Assembly: GCA_963513935.1 (NCBI GenBank)
Contig: OY740768.1
Span: 46,347,142 to 46,411,141, forward strand
Length of the DNA stretch: 64,000 nt
Source of the DNA: Aphrophora alni
Lineage: Eukaryota > Arthropoda > Insecta > Hemiptera > Aphrophoridae
Direction: 5' to 3'
The notes below the pieces were generated by a model. That model saw only the letters and a program-made list of their open reading frames with translations. It was not told where the DNA came from and made no database searches. Position 1 is the first letter of the stretch. Each line of letters starts with the position of its first letter. The translations under genes and the position numbers were made by a program. Of the stretch, positions 24,855 through 36,350 are shown one piece after another.

Positions 24855-26580
24855 ACTTACTTTACTGTAATTATATTTATTAAAAAACAAGAGGGATCAA
24901 AAGGTGCTCTTTAGATATCTGAAGGTATTGTGTTGTTGGGATACATAATATTTGTTTACCCTGAGATAACTTTCAATAGTAGTGTTTAATTAAGCAACTC
25001 ATTACAGTTGTTCAGACAATATCTCGTAACAATAATTATTATATGAACTTCGCAATTTTGTTCACTCTTGATAGAATGTTTTTTTTTAATAGTAGATTGA
25101 CTTTCTCTCACATAAATAGAAAAATTGTATGATTAGGGCAAATCAAATCATTTCCAATTTTACACCTCTTTTTTTGGCACAATGAGTTTACTGTTTTTTG
25201 AATGACGTTTGTTTATTTATAGTCTTGGTCGTTAATTTTAATCAAATTTGGGAGTGAATATAGTTTACATTTTCTCGGGGTTGTTTTTGTCCATATTGTG
25301 TGTGTGCGCGTGTGTAATCCTATATTAAAATTTGAGTGTCATAAAAGCAACATTCAGAGATGGAAGACAACAAGAGTGACCTGATAGTGTATATCCAGCT
25401 AGTACACGTTGGGTTTGTCACAACTGTACTCAATATAAGTACCACATGATGAGAGGGATAAAACATTCCAACAGATCCTGAATTCTACATTTTTCAAATT
25501 GCATTTCTTTAAAATTCAAAATAGTTTTCGCAATGTTTTTTTTACATATCGATATTGAAATGTTTCCTTTTCCAGTATGTTTTGTTTTAAGTGGGGTTTG
25601 TGACATTTAAGCCGACATAAAAATTTTAACTTTTTTAAACTCCATATTTTTTAGACAGCCGACACGATTTTGTGTAATTTACGAGTAATTAATTTTCGCA
25701 CTATACTTTTATTTTCTACGTAATACTAGGCCTACATATAAATAACCAATATTTAATAACTTGAAGTTTGATTTATTTATTTCATTTGTGTGTATTTTGG
25801 CAGCATACTAAATGTTTACGTTTTGGAGATCGGCTGTATATACATTTCGGAAAGAGTTTTGTTTTTCGACAAAACATAAAAACAATTTTAGGCCATTATT
25901 TTCTTTACTCTTGGGGCAATAGAGATTGTAAAATGGAAAATATAAATAAGCAGCAGCCAATTTAGTTTATCAATATGAAGAAACAGATTGGTATTTTTAT
26001 AGAAACGTTACTTACGGCCATTAAACATATTTAGGGTCAGGTAGAAGAAACCCGGCCTGTTACTCAGGAGGGAATTTATGACGTCTTGTTAAACAATTAC
26101 GTCATTTCTAATGAAGTTGGTTAGCGTTGGAGAAACTTCCTAAATTGTAATCAAAGTATCAAGATAAAATACAAGTTTTCCTTGGGCTACCTAATTCTAT
26201 TTTTAAAAATCTGATAATTTTTGAACCAATAATAAGCCTACTGTTTACTTCCAAATATTAATTTATATTATTCATCTTTTGTTAATTATGTTAGGTGTAT
26301 AAGTGTTTATAACGATTTATATTTAAAGTATGTGTAAAGAAGTTTTGTTTTTTGTTGCCTCTTTTATAAGAATAAATAAATTAACAAAATAACGAATTAT
26401 ATATTTTTTTAAGTTGCGTTGTTCTTTTGTCGAATAGTAAACTGAGCGAAATGTTTGTTTCATCAGTTTCAGTTTATAGGTTATGACATTTTTTTAGACT
26501 AAATTCATAGCCTACATTTCTATAAGTGAGGTAGGTTAGTAAAATCGTCTAATTCGGTCATTCGGTCGATATTTCGAAAC
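24855..26580. other. AT-rich DNA without recognised genes
   Basis: No coding signal recognised; the open frame at 25768-25965 has no motif. One TAGGCCTA palindrome near 25.73 kb. Confidence 0.4.
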
Positions 26581-26612
26581 AGATCTATGTTCGAGATTGG
26601 TAGGTGTAGACA

Positions 26613-26613
<1 letters not shown>

Positions 26614-26665
<52 letters not shown>

Positions 26666-26686
26666 CCCTCTCGCTCTCTCCCCTCT
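26614..26686. repeat. (CT)n microsatellite
   Basis: About 48 bp of pure CT repeat followed by CCCCCC and CT/CCCT variants. Confidence 0.93.
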
Positions 26687-27020
26687 GTCATGCTGACATA
26701 AGAAATAACAGTGCAATGCTAAACAAAATAAACAGAAACTGCCAGTTTTACAACAATTTTGCAGATTTAGCGTTTTTTGTCGTCATTCATTTTTGGGGCA
26801 TTGAAAGTAGAGGAGGTTTAATGTAATTATAATTTATAGGTTGGTTTTAATTATATAAGAATAGCATTGAATAATTTTTATTAGCCACCTTTGTTATAAC
26901 TAGTCAGATTATTATTATGTGACCAATTTTATTATAGATTTCGTGAGTCAAAATTATAGAATAAATACTCTCAAATTAAACATTTTCAAACAAATTTTAT
27001 TGCAAATACTACAAAGTACG

Positions 27021-27154
27021 ATAATATTTCAAGTCGCTATGTTGGGAAGCGGCTAGGATAGCTCAGTTGGTAGAGCATTGACTCGTTAAAGCAAAGGTCC
27101 TGGGTTCGATTCCCAGTCTAGGTCGTTTATTTTTCACTTGAAATATTTTATTAT
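27021..27154. repeat. Inverted flanks around the first tRNA-like sequence
   Basis: ataatatttcaagt at 27021-27034 and acttgaaatattttattat at 27136-27154 are reverse complements apart from a short insertion. They bracket the tRNA-like sequence, as if it sits at the tip of a foldback unit. Confidence 0.55.
27051..27124 (+). tRNA. tRNA-Lys-like sequence, probably pseudogene or SINE head
   Basis: Has an A box (TAGCTCAGTTGG, 27059-27070), a full D arm, variable region AGGTC and a perfect T arm CTGGG-TTCGATT-CCCAG with B box GGTTCGATTCC. The anticodon arm (TTGAC / AGCAA around TCGTTAA) pairs at only three of five positions and has C instead of the invariant T at position 33. The acceptor pairs mostly through wobbles. 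The body resembles insect tRNA-Lys with a damaged anticodon arm, so it is unlikely to be a working tRNA but may keep a pol III promoter. Confidence 0.6.
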
Positions 27155-27335
27155 ATTTTCAGTACTAGCTGGTAAACACGTATAAGCGTTAAAAATAATA
27201 AATTAAAAATTAATAAATACATACGTAAGGGCTGTAAAACTAGTAAAAATTAGTTTCAATGTCTTTTCTAACAAGGTAATTAATTTGGTAACTCAAAAAT
27301 TGGCGCAAAGACAAGTTAGAAGTGTACGCCCTATG

Positions 27336-27402
27336 TTGGGAAACGACTAGGATAGCTCAGTTGGTAGATCATTGGTCTTGGGTTCGAATCCCTAGGTCGT
27401 AT
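27336..27402 (+). pseudogene. tRNA-like pseudogene lacking the anticodon arm
   Basis: Same leader (tatgttgggaa), A box (27353-27364) and B box (27381-27391) as the copy 290 bp upstream, but about 20 bases of anticodon arm are missing. The 3' flank (aaacacgtataagtgttaaa) also matches the flank of copy 1, so a unit larger than the tRNA was duplicated. Confidence 0.75.
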
Positions 27403-27404
27403 AT

Positions 27405-27940
27405 TTTTCAATTTAAACACGTATAAGTGTTAAAAACAATAAATTTATTTGCTGGCCTATAGTTTGATTATTTTAAAATCCTGAGTTTGTCATTGGTAAC
27501 CTTTAACAGATCACAAGTTCGAACTGAGACGAGATAAGCGCCGCACTTTACCAACTTAACAATGTTGCTTCCATGCTCTGAATTAGTCTTATTAAAGGTA
27601 GAATTATACCGACGACCTTAATGTTGTTCTTGATCAGTGACGACTTAAACCTAATGACTACCAGCACACCGGAATAGTACAATATTGCAGTAATCAGATT
27701 GGCTATTCATAGTATACTGGCTTTACTTGACCTTCGAAAACTTTAATAATCATAATAATGTTTTTCAAGGTTGGGCAACCATAAGCTCATGATATATTTG
27801 GTCCTTGGTATATATTGATTCCCTTACTCTTTAAAGACGAAACAGTAATAGACCACCGTGGCTTTATAAAAATAAGGAGACAAAAGACCCTTAGTTCTAG
27901 AACACTTTAATTTATAACTTTTGACAACGGACAAAGTACA
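27405..27940. other. No recognised feature
   Basis: No gene or repeat boundary recognised between the tRNA-like pair and the hairpin at 27.95 kb. Confidence 0.4.
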
Positions 27941-27949
27941 GCATAATTT

Positions 27950-28020
27950 GATAATGGCTGAATAGCCGAAACGGCCGTAGGGTAGAGAAAAATCACTATT
28001 GACTATTGTGAAGGTAAGTC
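27950..28020 (+). repeat. Hairpin family 2 member with GTAAGT tail
   Basis: Contains aatggctgaatagccgaaac then ggccgtag: a perfect GGCT-GAAT-AGCC hairpin followed by GAAAC and a second GGCC. Downstream gactattgtgaaggtaagtc is shared with the inverted copy at 30.59-30.67 kb, including a donor-like GGTAAGT. It resembles the right half of a hammerhead core (stem II, GAAAC, stem III), but the CTGANGA half is replaced by TTGATAAT, so catalysis is unlikely. Confidence 0.6.
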
Positions 28021-28024
28021 ATTT

Positions 28025-29200
28025 TAATTGAATTACTATCAATAGTTGGATTGGCGATAACTAAAATATTGGATTTAAATATCGTCATCAAATTTAGATG
28101 TAGCTCAAACAAAACGTAGGCCTATTGGTCACCATCTTCTCAAAATACCGGTTTGAAAGTCATTGGTCAGAGGTTATTATTCCACAGATTCAAAATCGGC
28201 TCACGTGATTATGAAAAGGTTTTTGTGAATTTACTATGTTTCAAAACAATTATGGTCAATCTAAAACGAATAAGTAAAAATATGATCCACTGGTAGTTTG
28301 AATAAAACCAAAATTAATTCCTGACTGTTATCGGATTATTTGCAGATTGATACATTCGGCTTAGGGTATTTGTTTCATTAAGCTCAGATTTTCACTGTGG
28401 ATGTGAGATAGTTAGTGCAATATTTGCAGTTTATTTCCTACTGTAATTGTTCGTATAAACTGTAGCTGTCAATTCGTAATAAATTATCTGCCCGCGCATG
28501 CGCAATGTAAGTAACGTTAAATCATTTTGCATGTAAATCATTATCAACATAAACAACATTGTTACGTTTGTACAGTACTTAAGTAAATGTAAATAAAATT
28601 ATGATGTATACTGCCTAATTACTATCAGGTAGATGGTAGCGTGCATATATTATTGTTGATAAATTACAATCGATTGCCAAGGAGATAGTTAATCTAATCG
28701 AATAGCTTTCTATAAATAGGCCACAGGATTAAGTTGCACTGGTTCGTGAATAATACTGGAATGTTGAAATTCATCATAAGAGTAGGTTTGTTTTATATTT
28801 AGTAAGACATTATCACAAGCTGTAACGTCTAATTATACATTTTTGGTGTCTTCCATGTACGTAAGTACAGAGAAAATGTTGGAATGGGTGGTAAAATGTA
28901 TGATTTTATCGCGGTACTGTTGATTTTTGGAGTCTGTTTGAGAAGAGGGCCGTCACTCAAACAGTGCCACCCTGACCCAACCTCGCCAACTTCATACGTA
29001 TATATGAATACACATTTAATTGTTCTGGAGCCCAATAAAATTGATGGTGTGAAACCTTCATTCATCCTTGTTCTTACGGCGCCAGATGAATTCACATAAG
29101 TAGGAATCTAACAAATCTCAACTGTTAACACATTCTTTCTGTTCCTGGTAAAATAATAATGTTTCAGCTGATCTGTCAGTTCAGGTTTTGTTTTTTCTAG
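28025..29200. other. AT-rich DNA without recognised genes
   Basis: Overlapping opposite-strand open frames at 28829-29099 show no conserved motif. One NRF1-type palindrome is listed separately. Confidence 0.4.
28494..28503. promoter_or_regulatory. NRF1/Ewg-type palindrome GCGCATGCGC
   Basis: Second exact copy of this site in the window, in the context cccGCGCATGCGCaatg. No gene start was found beside it. Confidence 0.3.
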
Positions 29201-29204
29201 TCAT

Positions 29205-29742
29205 GTCAATAGAAAATTGTTTACGAGTGGCGGTGTTCTTCTTGAACAGACCTGATTTTTGAAATAATGTCTGTCGCCCGTGCAGTGTTTTATATTTAAA
29301 AAGAGTGCACTGATTTCAATCAAATAAGATTTTGACCATATCCCCCCCATATGTTTGGCAACCCAAAATTTGAAGGTAGTTGTCACAAGATCAGATCTGG
29401 AAATTTTGTTTTTTATCAAAATCGGCTGTATAGATTTTGATTAAATTTTGTAAATAATGTACCTTCTTAGAACCCAAACAAAAGTATTGCTTCTCATCTT
29501 CTTTAAAAATTCCGGTTCTGGATTTACCGGTACAAAATCTTAAATCTACCATGGAGCTGTTATAAAACCATAATTTTGAATAATCCGTTCTGCTCATTTC
29601 GTTCAAATTTTGGCGAAACATGTGTAAATTAATAACCCAAACCAACGTGTAAATGAAAATCATCAATTCAAACTCGCAAATCCAATTTACACTTTGAACG
29701 AGTTTATGGCACAAAAGAAAAAAGGTGTAAGTTCCATTCAAA

Positions 29743-29744
<2 letters not shown>
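29205..29744 (+). repeat. Dispersed family B copy
   Basis: Has the agtgcactgatttcaatcaa module, the tcaaaatcggctgtat module and caaattttggcgaaacatgt, in the same order as other family B copies. It runs into the compound microsatellite. Confidence 0.5.

Positions 29745-29834
<90 letters not shown>
29745..29834. repeat. Compound (TC)n(TA)n microsatellite
   Basis: About 48 bp of TC then about 42 bp of TA, ending in a short ACAC run. It causes the Tyr-Ile and Glu-Arg peptide seen on the minus strand. Confidence 0.95.
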
Positions 29835-29841
<7 letters not shown>

Positions 29842-30409
29842 TAAATAGCAAACTTTGATTAGGTGAAATCCAACTTATAACACAAAGAATTTATGGACAA
29901 AAAAAAAAAATCAGGAAAAATACAATTACGTTTTTTCATTCTTGCCTATAATTATTATAGAGATGTCACATTTTTTGGAGATAGTGACTATGTAGAATAT
30001 TATTTTTAGTTTTGCGTGTGACAAAGTAAGTGGCGATATTTTTGTTCCTTTTATTTGGAAATGGGTTGTATTGACTACCAATATTCGATTGCCACTTTAG
30101 ATGTCCATTCTTTCTAAATCCAATCGTTGATCCTCAGCAACATGGATTTGTGTCCAGTAATAAGGAATTTGTTTTCTACGTAAATAGCAAAAACGTTTCA
30201 TATCTATTTTTGTCTACAACTTCTTATTTGAATATATATCCATCTGTTATTAATTTAATTTTTATTTGTATTCACCATTTCTTGTGTGCACTACATATGA
30301 GATGTAGTGTTTCATATGTGCAATTCTCCACAATCAAACTGATTATGAACGAATTTAATATTGACCATATTTTGTCCTTATCTTAAGATTATATATATAG
30401 ACAGTTTCG

Positions 30410-31050
30410 AGAAAGTTTTGTGATGGATAAAAACAAGAATAGATTTTTTCGGGGAAATGTTTGTTTTGAGGTTGCTCTCTATCTGGCTCTGTCGTCTTCA
30501 AACGAAAGGCCGATTTTAATCAAATGTCGTGTGTAAAGATTATATTTGGGCCACATATCGGGACTATTTTTATAATTAAATATATTATAAGACTTACCGT
30601 CACAATAGTCTAGTTTGTCTGTAGTTATCTCACTACGGCCGTTTCGGCTATTCAGCCATTTTCAAGTGTTATGCGGGTATTACCGTTGTCTTAGTTTAAA
30701 ATAGAAATTACGAACACACGAACCATAACATTTTTATAACGTAAATTTAGGTATAAGAAGAAAAACATTCTGATTTTATCAAAATTGCTATAAGGCCATT
30801 TTGATACAATGCCGGTTCCTGCATTATCGTCAAGAACCAAAACATCACCATGGACTTTTTGTGAAATACGTCATTTCTCAAAATCAGTTATACCAATGTT
30901 TTTTAAATTTTGGTAAAATGTGATTGATATGAAAATTGTAGAAAATTATATTTAAGAGATGATTTTTTTTACGAAAATGAAAACTAACTTTGACAACCGT
31001 CATTTAAACTTTAATATTTATGTTAACGATTTATGATAAAAGTTAAAATA
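30410..31050 (+). repeat. Dispersed family B copy interrupted by hairpin family 2
   Basis: Starts with ttttttcggggaaatgtttg and the ggccgattttaatcaaatg module; after the hairpin family 2 insert it continues with caaaattgctataaggcc and ttttggtaaaatgtgattga. Confidence 0.5.
30585..30669 (-). repeat. Hairpin family 2 member
   Basis: On the minus strand it reads cttgaaaatggctgaatagc then cgaaacggccgtagtgagat and gactattgtgacggtaagtc. It is nearly identical in the hairpin and in the GGTAAGT-bearing tail to the copy at 27.95-28.02 kb. Confidence 0.65.
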
Positions 31051-31063
31051 TATGTAAATATTG

Positions 31064-31171
31064 GGTACTTACGTATTAACGCCACCGCAGCAGAAGTTGC
31101 GCTATATATATGCGCCAATATTTGCTTACTTTGCGATATAATTATATATCACGACAGGTTTGGCCAGGTAG

Positions 31172-31229
<58 letters not shown>

Positions 31230-31264
31230 TGCTGTGGTGGCGTTAATACGTAGGCCTAAGTACC
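31064..31264. mobile_element. MITE with GGTACTTACG terminal repeats and 8-bp target duplication
   Basis: Terminal inverted repeats begin GGTACTTACGTATTAACGCC on the left; the right end is the same with a 6-bp GGCCTA insertion. The exact 8-bp duplication AAATATTG (31056-31063 and 31265-31272) flanks the 201-bp element. Internal gatataattata and cacgacaggtttggccagg are shared with the copy at 60.2 kb. An 8-bp duplication fits hAT-, P- or Merlin-type transposition; the TIR alone does not settle which. No coding capacity. Confidence 0.85.
31173..31227. repeat. (TA)n microsatellite inside the MITE
   Basis: About 27 TA units between the conserved internal block and the right terminal repeat. Confidence 0.93.
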
Positions 31265-31274
31265 AAATATTGTT

Positions 31275-32300
31275 TACCATGGTTGATTTTCACTTTTCTA
31301 TTGACCACTACCGAACTGACTGTTTTTGGCGATGAACAGTTTTGTTTGGTTAGTATTCCAATTAAATGTTTGAGAAAGTATGTCCAATGTTTTTCTTTTG
31401 GCTAACATTTTGTAATTTAATAACGGATTATTCCGATTAATTTTTAGGAAAATCGAACAAAAATTGCGACCTGTAAAGCATTTACAAACGCACACATTTA
31501 TACAATAATTCAACAATTTAGGTAAATTACTCCCATAGGTAGGAACAGTGGACATTTCATAGCGTCGGTTTGAGAGCTGTTCTATGAGAAATTGAAATTA
31601 ATTGCTAGTTCACAATACTGCCTGTACAGAGATTGGTATTTGAACAGAATGATTCATCAGTGCACATAAAAGATAAAGACAAACAAAGCACTCAAACGAT
31701 GTAGCAAAAAAAGCAACAGTTTATGACAAAATAATATTTCTTTCCTAAACACAGCACAGTACAACAGTCTCTAAAGAAAGATGAGTATTATCTCAACTGG
31801 AATCGACCATTGTAATAGTGCCCCGCTTCTCCGTAGTTGTTTACAATACACGATTCTAGTGTAGGCATTGTTCATTTTATTTTTAATTTTCTCTTGTTTT
31901 TATGAAATAATCCGGGAATAATAAATATGTTCATATAAATCCAAGTATTGTTTTAAAACTGTTATTTTTGAATGTTTATGTTACATAATTACTGTATAAT
32001 TGCTTCCTCTGTGAAGTAATGGAACGGTCTATAGTTAGTACAATGGAAGATGTTTCTTGTGTTGTTGAATATTTAAAGAACCTTTTTATTCGTAGTAGGA
32101 TATATTACGCGTAGGCTTACTTGTCAACATTCTTAGATAGAAAGATAAATAGAGAGATGTACAATATGCATTTAATAAATAAGATAAAATAGGCGGGGTC
32201 GAGCTTTTAACATGGAAGATGAGCATATTTACTCGTATATTGTGGCTTTCTTTTATCTTCTCACATACACGTGCTATAGAAAAGGTTTTTAGGTCTCGTG
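31275..32300. other. No recognised gene
   Basis: AT-rich sequence; the minus-strand open frames at 31298-31555 and 32086-32334 show no motif. Confidence 0.4.
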
Positions 32301-32308
32301 AGTTCAAA

Positions 32309-32762
32309 ATAGTATATTTCATCACTATGACCAAAAGTGAAGCTTTTCAATATAAGTTCAAGTTTAAATGAGCGAGAATTTGAAAAGCTTCTTTTGGTCC
32401 AAGTGATGAACTATTATTTTTCGTTATACTACAAATAATATAAGAAAACAATTTCACAAAAACTAAAATGTTATAAACTTATTTACCCTCAAATCGATGG
32501 TAACAGCTGTTTTAACGGTTTTACAATCGAGATTATCGATTGTTTTTATAGATGCTTTACAATCGTTAATTAATTCGTATAAACGAAGTAACAGCTGATT
32601 ACCTCGACTTTAGCTGATGTTGAGGTCCTAGGACTAAAAAGAACAACTTTAGCATCTCAATGCAGCTGTTTTTTTTTCGACATACTGCTTCAAAAACAAG
32701 TGTTAAACTCGAGCTTGTATCGAAAACCTTCACTTTTGGTCCTAATAATGAAATTATACTAT
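32309..32762. mobile_element. About 450-bp MITE, complete copy
   Basis: Left end atagtatatttcatcactat then gaccaaaagtgaag and right end cttcacttttggtcctaata then atgaaattatactat form imperfect terminal inverted repeats of about 38 bp. The interior has several CAGCTG E-boxes and a second internal inverted repeat around gaagcttttcaatata. It matches 59.07-59.48 kb in reverse orientation across the interior. No target duplication is clear. Confidence 0.7.
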
Positions 32763-32779
32763 TGTTAACGATGTCAGTC

Positions 32780-33300
32780 TGACATCTGTCTGTCTATCGT
32801 CTGTTAAGTGCTCAATACAACAAACTCGTGAACAGATTTCAATGAAATTTCGCATGTGGGGATATTTGAGGAAATCTCGGAGACTTCATTTTTTTTTTCG
32901 ATATTTAATTTTCTCAACATCTAATGTTTAGTCTATATAAGACTCTAAATAAAACATATTGGTCCCCATCTCTCAAAAAATGTTCGTGAGTTATAGGTAA
33001 AAATACGACAATCAAAATATTGGCTGGTTATGAAAGTCTTAATTTGGCAAAATCATTTCTATCGATGTAATTTAAATTTTAATGAAATGTGAAGATTAAT
33101 TAAGTAAAATAAAACTACCATTAAGGAATAATTAAAAAAAAAAAGAAAAAGAAAACAAACTCACAGCCTCCATTTAAATTTGATTTAATCTTGTAATATT
33201 TATCCTTAAGACAAGTTTATGACACAAATAGCAAGCTTATACCTTATTTAAATATATAAATTCCTTAAAAAATGTACAAAATCTACGGATTCAGAAGAAC
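32780..33300 (+). repeat. Dispersed family B copy
   Basis: Contains ctgtctgtctatcgtctgtt, the acagatttcaatgaaatttc module and gatttaatcttgtaatattt, all recurring in the copy at 17.9-18.25 kb. Confidence 0.55.
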
Positions 33301-33492
33301 AAGTAAATTAAAAATCGAACAGCTGTTTTGTTGGAGGAATAGTGTGGTGTGGAAAGTCCGCTACACGCGTAACTAAATTCGTTCCGCTCTGAAGAACTCT
33401 TCAATTAGGCTTGAATAAGATTTGAGGCAAGGTGCGAAATTCTGCGCTTCGATTACGTAATCTGTACGTGATATAAAGAAGTGTGTCTTGCG

Positions 33493-33500
33493 TGACGTCA
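33493..33500. promoter_or_regulatory. CRE-like site TGACGTCA in a less AT-rich patch
   Basis: Exact CRE within 33350-33550, which is noticeably richer in G+C and CpG than its surroundings. An ATG follows 4 bases later but its frame (33504-33577) is short and unrecognised. A possible intronic enhancer or alternative promoter; unproven. Confidence 0.3.
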
Positions 33501-33649
33501 CGATGGCCTGCAGCTGCTTTGTCCGCGTTAGCAAGTACTTGCACGTGTGTGTGTGTGTTTTAAGCAAACTAATGGTATCTCCATCACCTGAGAATATTAA
33601 ATGTTAGTTTGGCACTAAAGTAAAAAAAATAAAAAAATTAGTAACTGTT

Positions 33650-33960
33650 GAGTAAAAGTGCATCCAATGGCGTTCAAACCGGTTTTTTGTTGTTTAAAGG
33701 CGAGACACCTTTCTGTCATCATCGCCTTAAAAAAAAAGGAAGAAAAGAATAATAAAATAAGGACCCTTAGCTTTCGAATACGCAAAGTCAGGGTTGGAAA
33801 AGAACAAGAGTTTGTTAAGAGAGGCCCGATAAGAAAAATGAGAGAAAGATATCTAACTCAAGACAATATGAAAAAGTGTAGATCCAACTAGGCCCCTTCG
33901 GGAGTGACAAGCTCGTACTCATTATAGTGAACTCCTGGTCAGGTTAAAACAAATTATCTG
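33650..33960 (-). repeat. Dispersed family A, near full-length copy
   Basis: Runs in reverse from tttgttgtttaaaggcgaga and catcatcgccttaaa through cgaatacgcaaagtcagggt, ggaaaagaacaagag, gcccgataagaaaaatgaga and aactcaagaca to ccccttcgggagtgaca. The 77-codon open frame here is a by-product of the repeat. Confidence 0.75.
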
Positions 33961-34299
33961 GAAAATAAAGAAAAGAAAATTAAACAAAACTGTTCATGTA
34001 TACTTAAAATTACAAAACGAGAAACCAATAATAATTTATAATACCTGAAATTTTACTTGCCAACTCTACAAGTTGATATTGTAATAATCGGTGTAGATAT
34101 CACAAACTTTATCACTCATCTATTCCCCAAACCAAAACCCCCCCTCAAATAAATCAGAACTAGTCGTCAATCGAAAACCACGGGTACCGCCTTAAAAAAT
34201 ATATTTAAATATAGATTAAATTTGCTTCGTTTGTACCATCATCTACGTGAGCGTTGTATTGATGTAGGTGAGCGTCAAGGTCTATTTTCTTTTTATGAA

Positions 34300-35060
34300 A
34301 TTGTTCCTAAAACTTTTTTTTTATTTGCGATTTTGCACATGTAGGTCATTAATTTACATTTCAATAAAGTTTAAACGAAATCTGTAGAGCCGATTTTGAG
34401 AAATTACATCTTTTATAACAGCACTTTGACTAAATTTTTGATTTTTACCGATCATTCACAAACTGGCATTCCGGAGAGATGGAGACTAATTTTGACTGGG
34501 TCCTTGGAGACTACACTTTAGTAAAATATCATCAAAATTGTTTGTATATTTTGCGAAAATGGTTTTTTTTCCTGATGTTCCTAAATTTTGAGTTATCGTA
34601 GAAACGAGTATTAAGGGTGGGGGGGGGGATCTTTGGAGAGATGGAGACAAATGTGTTTTGTTTGGTAGTAAAATTTTACCAAAATCATTAGAGCCTAATT
34701 TGCGAAAATCGTTAATTTTGTGTTTTTCTTATAATTCCCCTAAAAAAATAAATTATTTTTAAGAGATGGAAACAAATACCTTTTGTTTTGGTCCTTAGAC
34801 ACTACACTTTAGTAAAATTTGATAAAACATCATTAGAACTTATTTTGCCAAAATCGTTAATATTGTTTTTTATGGTTCCCAAATTTTGAGTTATCGTAGG
34901 AATGAGAATTAAACGAGGGGAAAAATTAAAAATACACCACTAGATATGTATGCCCAAAATATGCGTACATACAAAATTTGATTAAATTCTGTTCACACAT
35001 TTGGGCTGTACGGATGGCAGGTATTTGGTTTTTTGACTTCATCTCTTCACGACATATATT
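34300..35060 (-). repeat. Dispersed family B copy with internal tandem modules
   Basis: Modules agagatggagac...ttggtcctt...acactttagtaaaat...aaatcgttaat...ttttgagttatcgtag recur three times (starts near 34476, 34637 and 34763) with spacings of about 161 and 126 bp, so the copy is internally tandem. Confidence 0.6.
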
Positions 35061-35479
35061 AAATGTGAGAAAGTGAAAATTGTCCAGAAAATTGAAATCA
35101 AGTTTAAAACTAATACACGACGTTTTGAGAGTATAAATCAACGCTCGTTATCAAGTGTAAAAACACCAACATAACCTAGTAGCGTAGAACCATGTTGTAA
35201 TCTACAACCCAAGCAAATAATTAACACTAGGCCTGGCCAGTCTAAGCTAAGACTAAATTCATGATCACATAAAATCACAACACAGACCTACACTATTCAA
35301 AAAATGGCAAGCATCTGAAGATTAAAGTGGTGTAGTCATGAGAAACCCCTCTTTCAAGAGTTTAGTCCTCGATCGCGTCATGATTCGCATTTGTGGATGA
35401 AGCGACAGAAAGTTGATATATTTTATCACTTGCTTCCGAATTTTAATTTGTTTTTTTAGTAATTAGGATATTAGGTTTG

Positions 35480-36335
35480 ATTACTAATGTTCATTTTCAA
35501 CCGAATTTAATACCAATTTTCAGAAATAAGATTTATGTTTTTTTTTACCTAGGCTACAGCTCTTAAACCTGAAATTTTTGGTAAATGTCAATCAATACTT
35601 TTTAGTGTCCTTATTGTTTCATGAATAAAATTGGCATAAATTTATGTTATGAATTATGTAGGAGCCAAAAACTTCTGATTTGACCAAAATCGTTTAACGG
35701 ATTGCTGAGAGATGGTGACATTGAATATAAAGACAGATATTTCTTTAAAAAACACTTTTAATTGTAGGGAGAACCCAAAACGGTATTTTCACTAAATTTC
35801 AACATCGATTTTTATTCCTATGATAATACGATTTCTGGATATATAGAAGTGATAATGTTTGCGTACACCCCTAAAGCGCAAACGAATGAATGCATTTTGA
35901 TGACATGACATATGCATTATAGGATTAGTCTGTCCACCGAAGAATGTATTTTGGAGGCAGCCTATACCCTTAACTGAGAGCATTTTGTAATAGTAAACTA
36001 AATTCATTTTTAGATTTTCATAGATACATTCGTTTCGGGTCCTTTGAGTTTGAAATTATTTTTTCTATACTTTAAAGATTTCTCATAAAGCGTTGGATAG
36101 ATTTTGTTGTAGTTGTCTATGTACAATGTATACGATAAGAATTTTAAAAAAAAACTTGTTTCTCAAAAGCGGTTCTATCAATTGTGGTGAATTTTTTTCT
36201 CAATGCATTCCACAAAAGTTCTACTTAAATGTACGCTCCTTCCAAGTCTATATCTTCGAGTTTCATAAAATGTTACTGTTTTGTTTTTGTTTCGAAATGT
36301 TCATAACTTGTTTTATTTTTCTCAAAATCGACTTA
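35480..36335 (+). repeat. Dispersed family B copy (diverged)
   Basis: Shares tgatttgaccaaaatcgttt, agagatggtgaca and the ctcaaaatcgacttaaatta end with other members, but drifts strongly in the middle. Confidence 0.4.
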
Positions 36336-36350
36336 AATTAGTTTTTCATA

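Noticed and set aside
29391..29837. 148-codon minus-strand ORF beginning with Tyr-Ile and Glu-Arg repeats
   Set aside because: The N-terminal part is the TA/TC microsatellite and the rest is a family B repeat.
33658..33891. 77-codon ORF rich in Lys/Arg
   Set aside because: It is the reverse strand of a dispersed family A copy.
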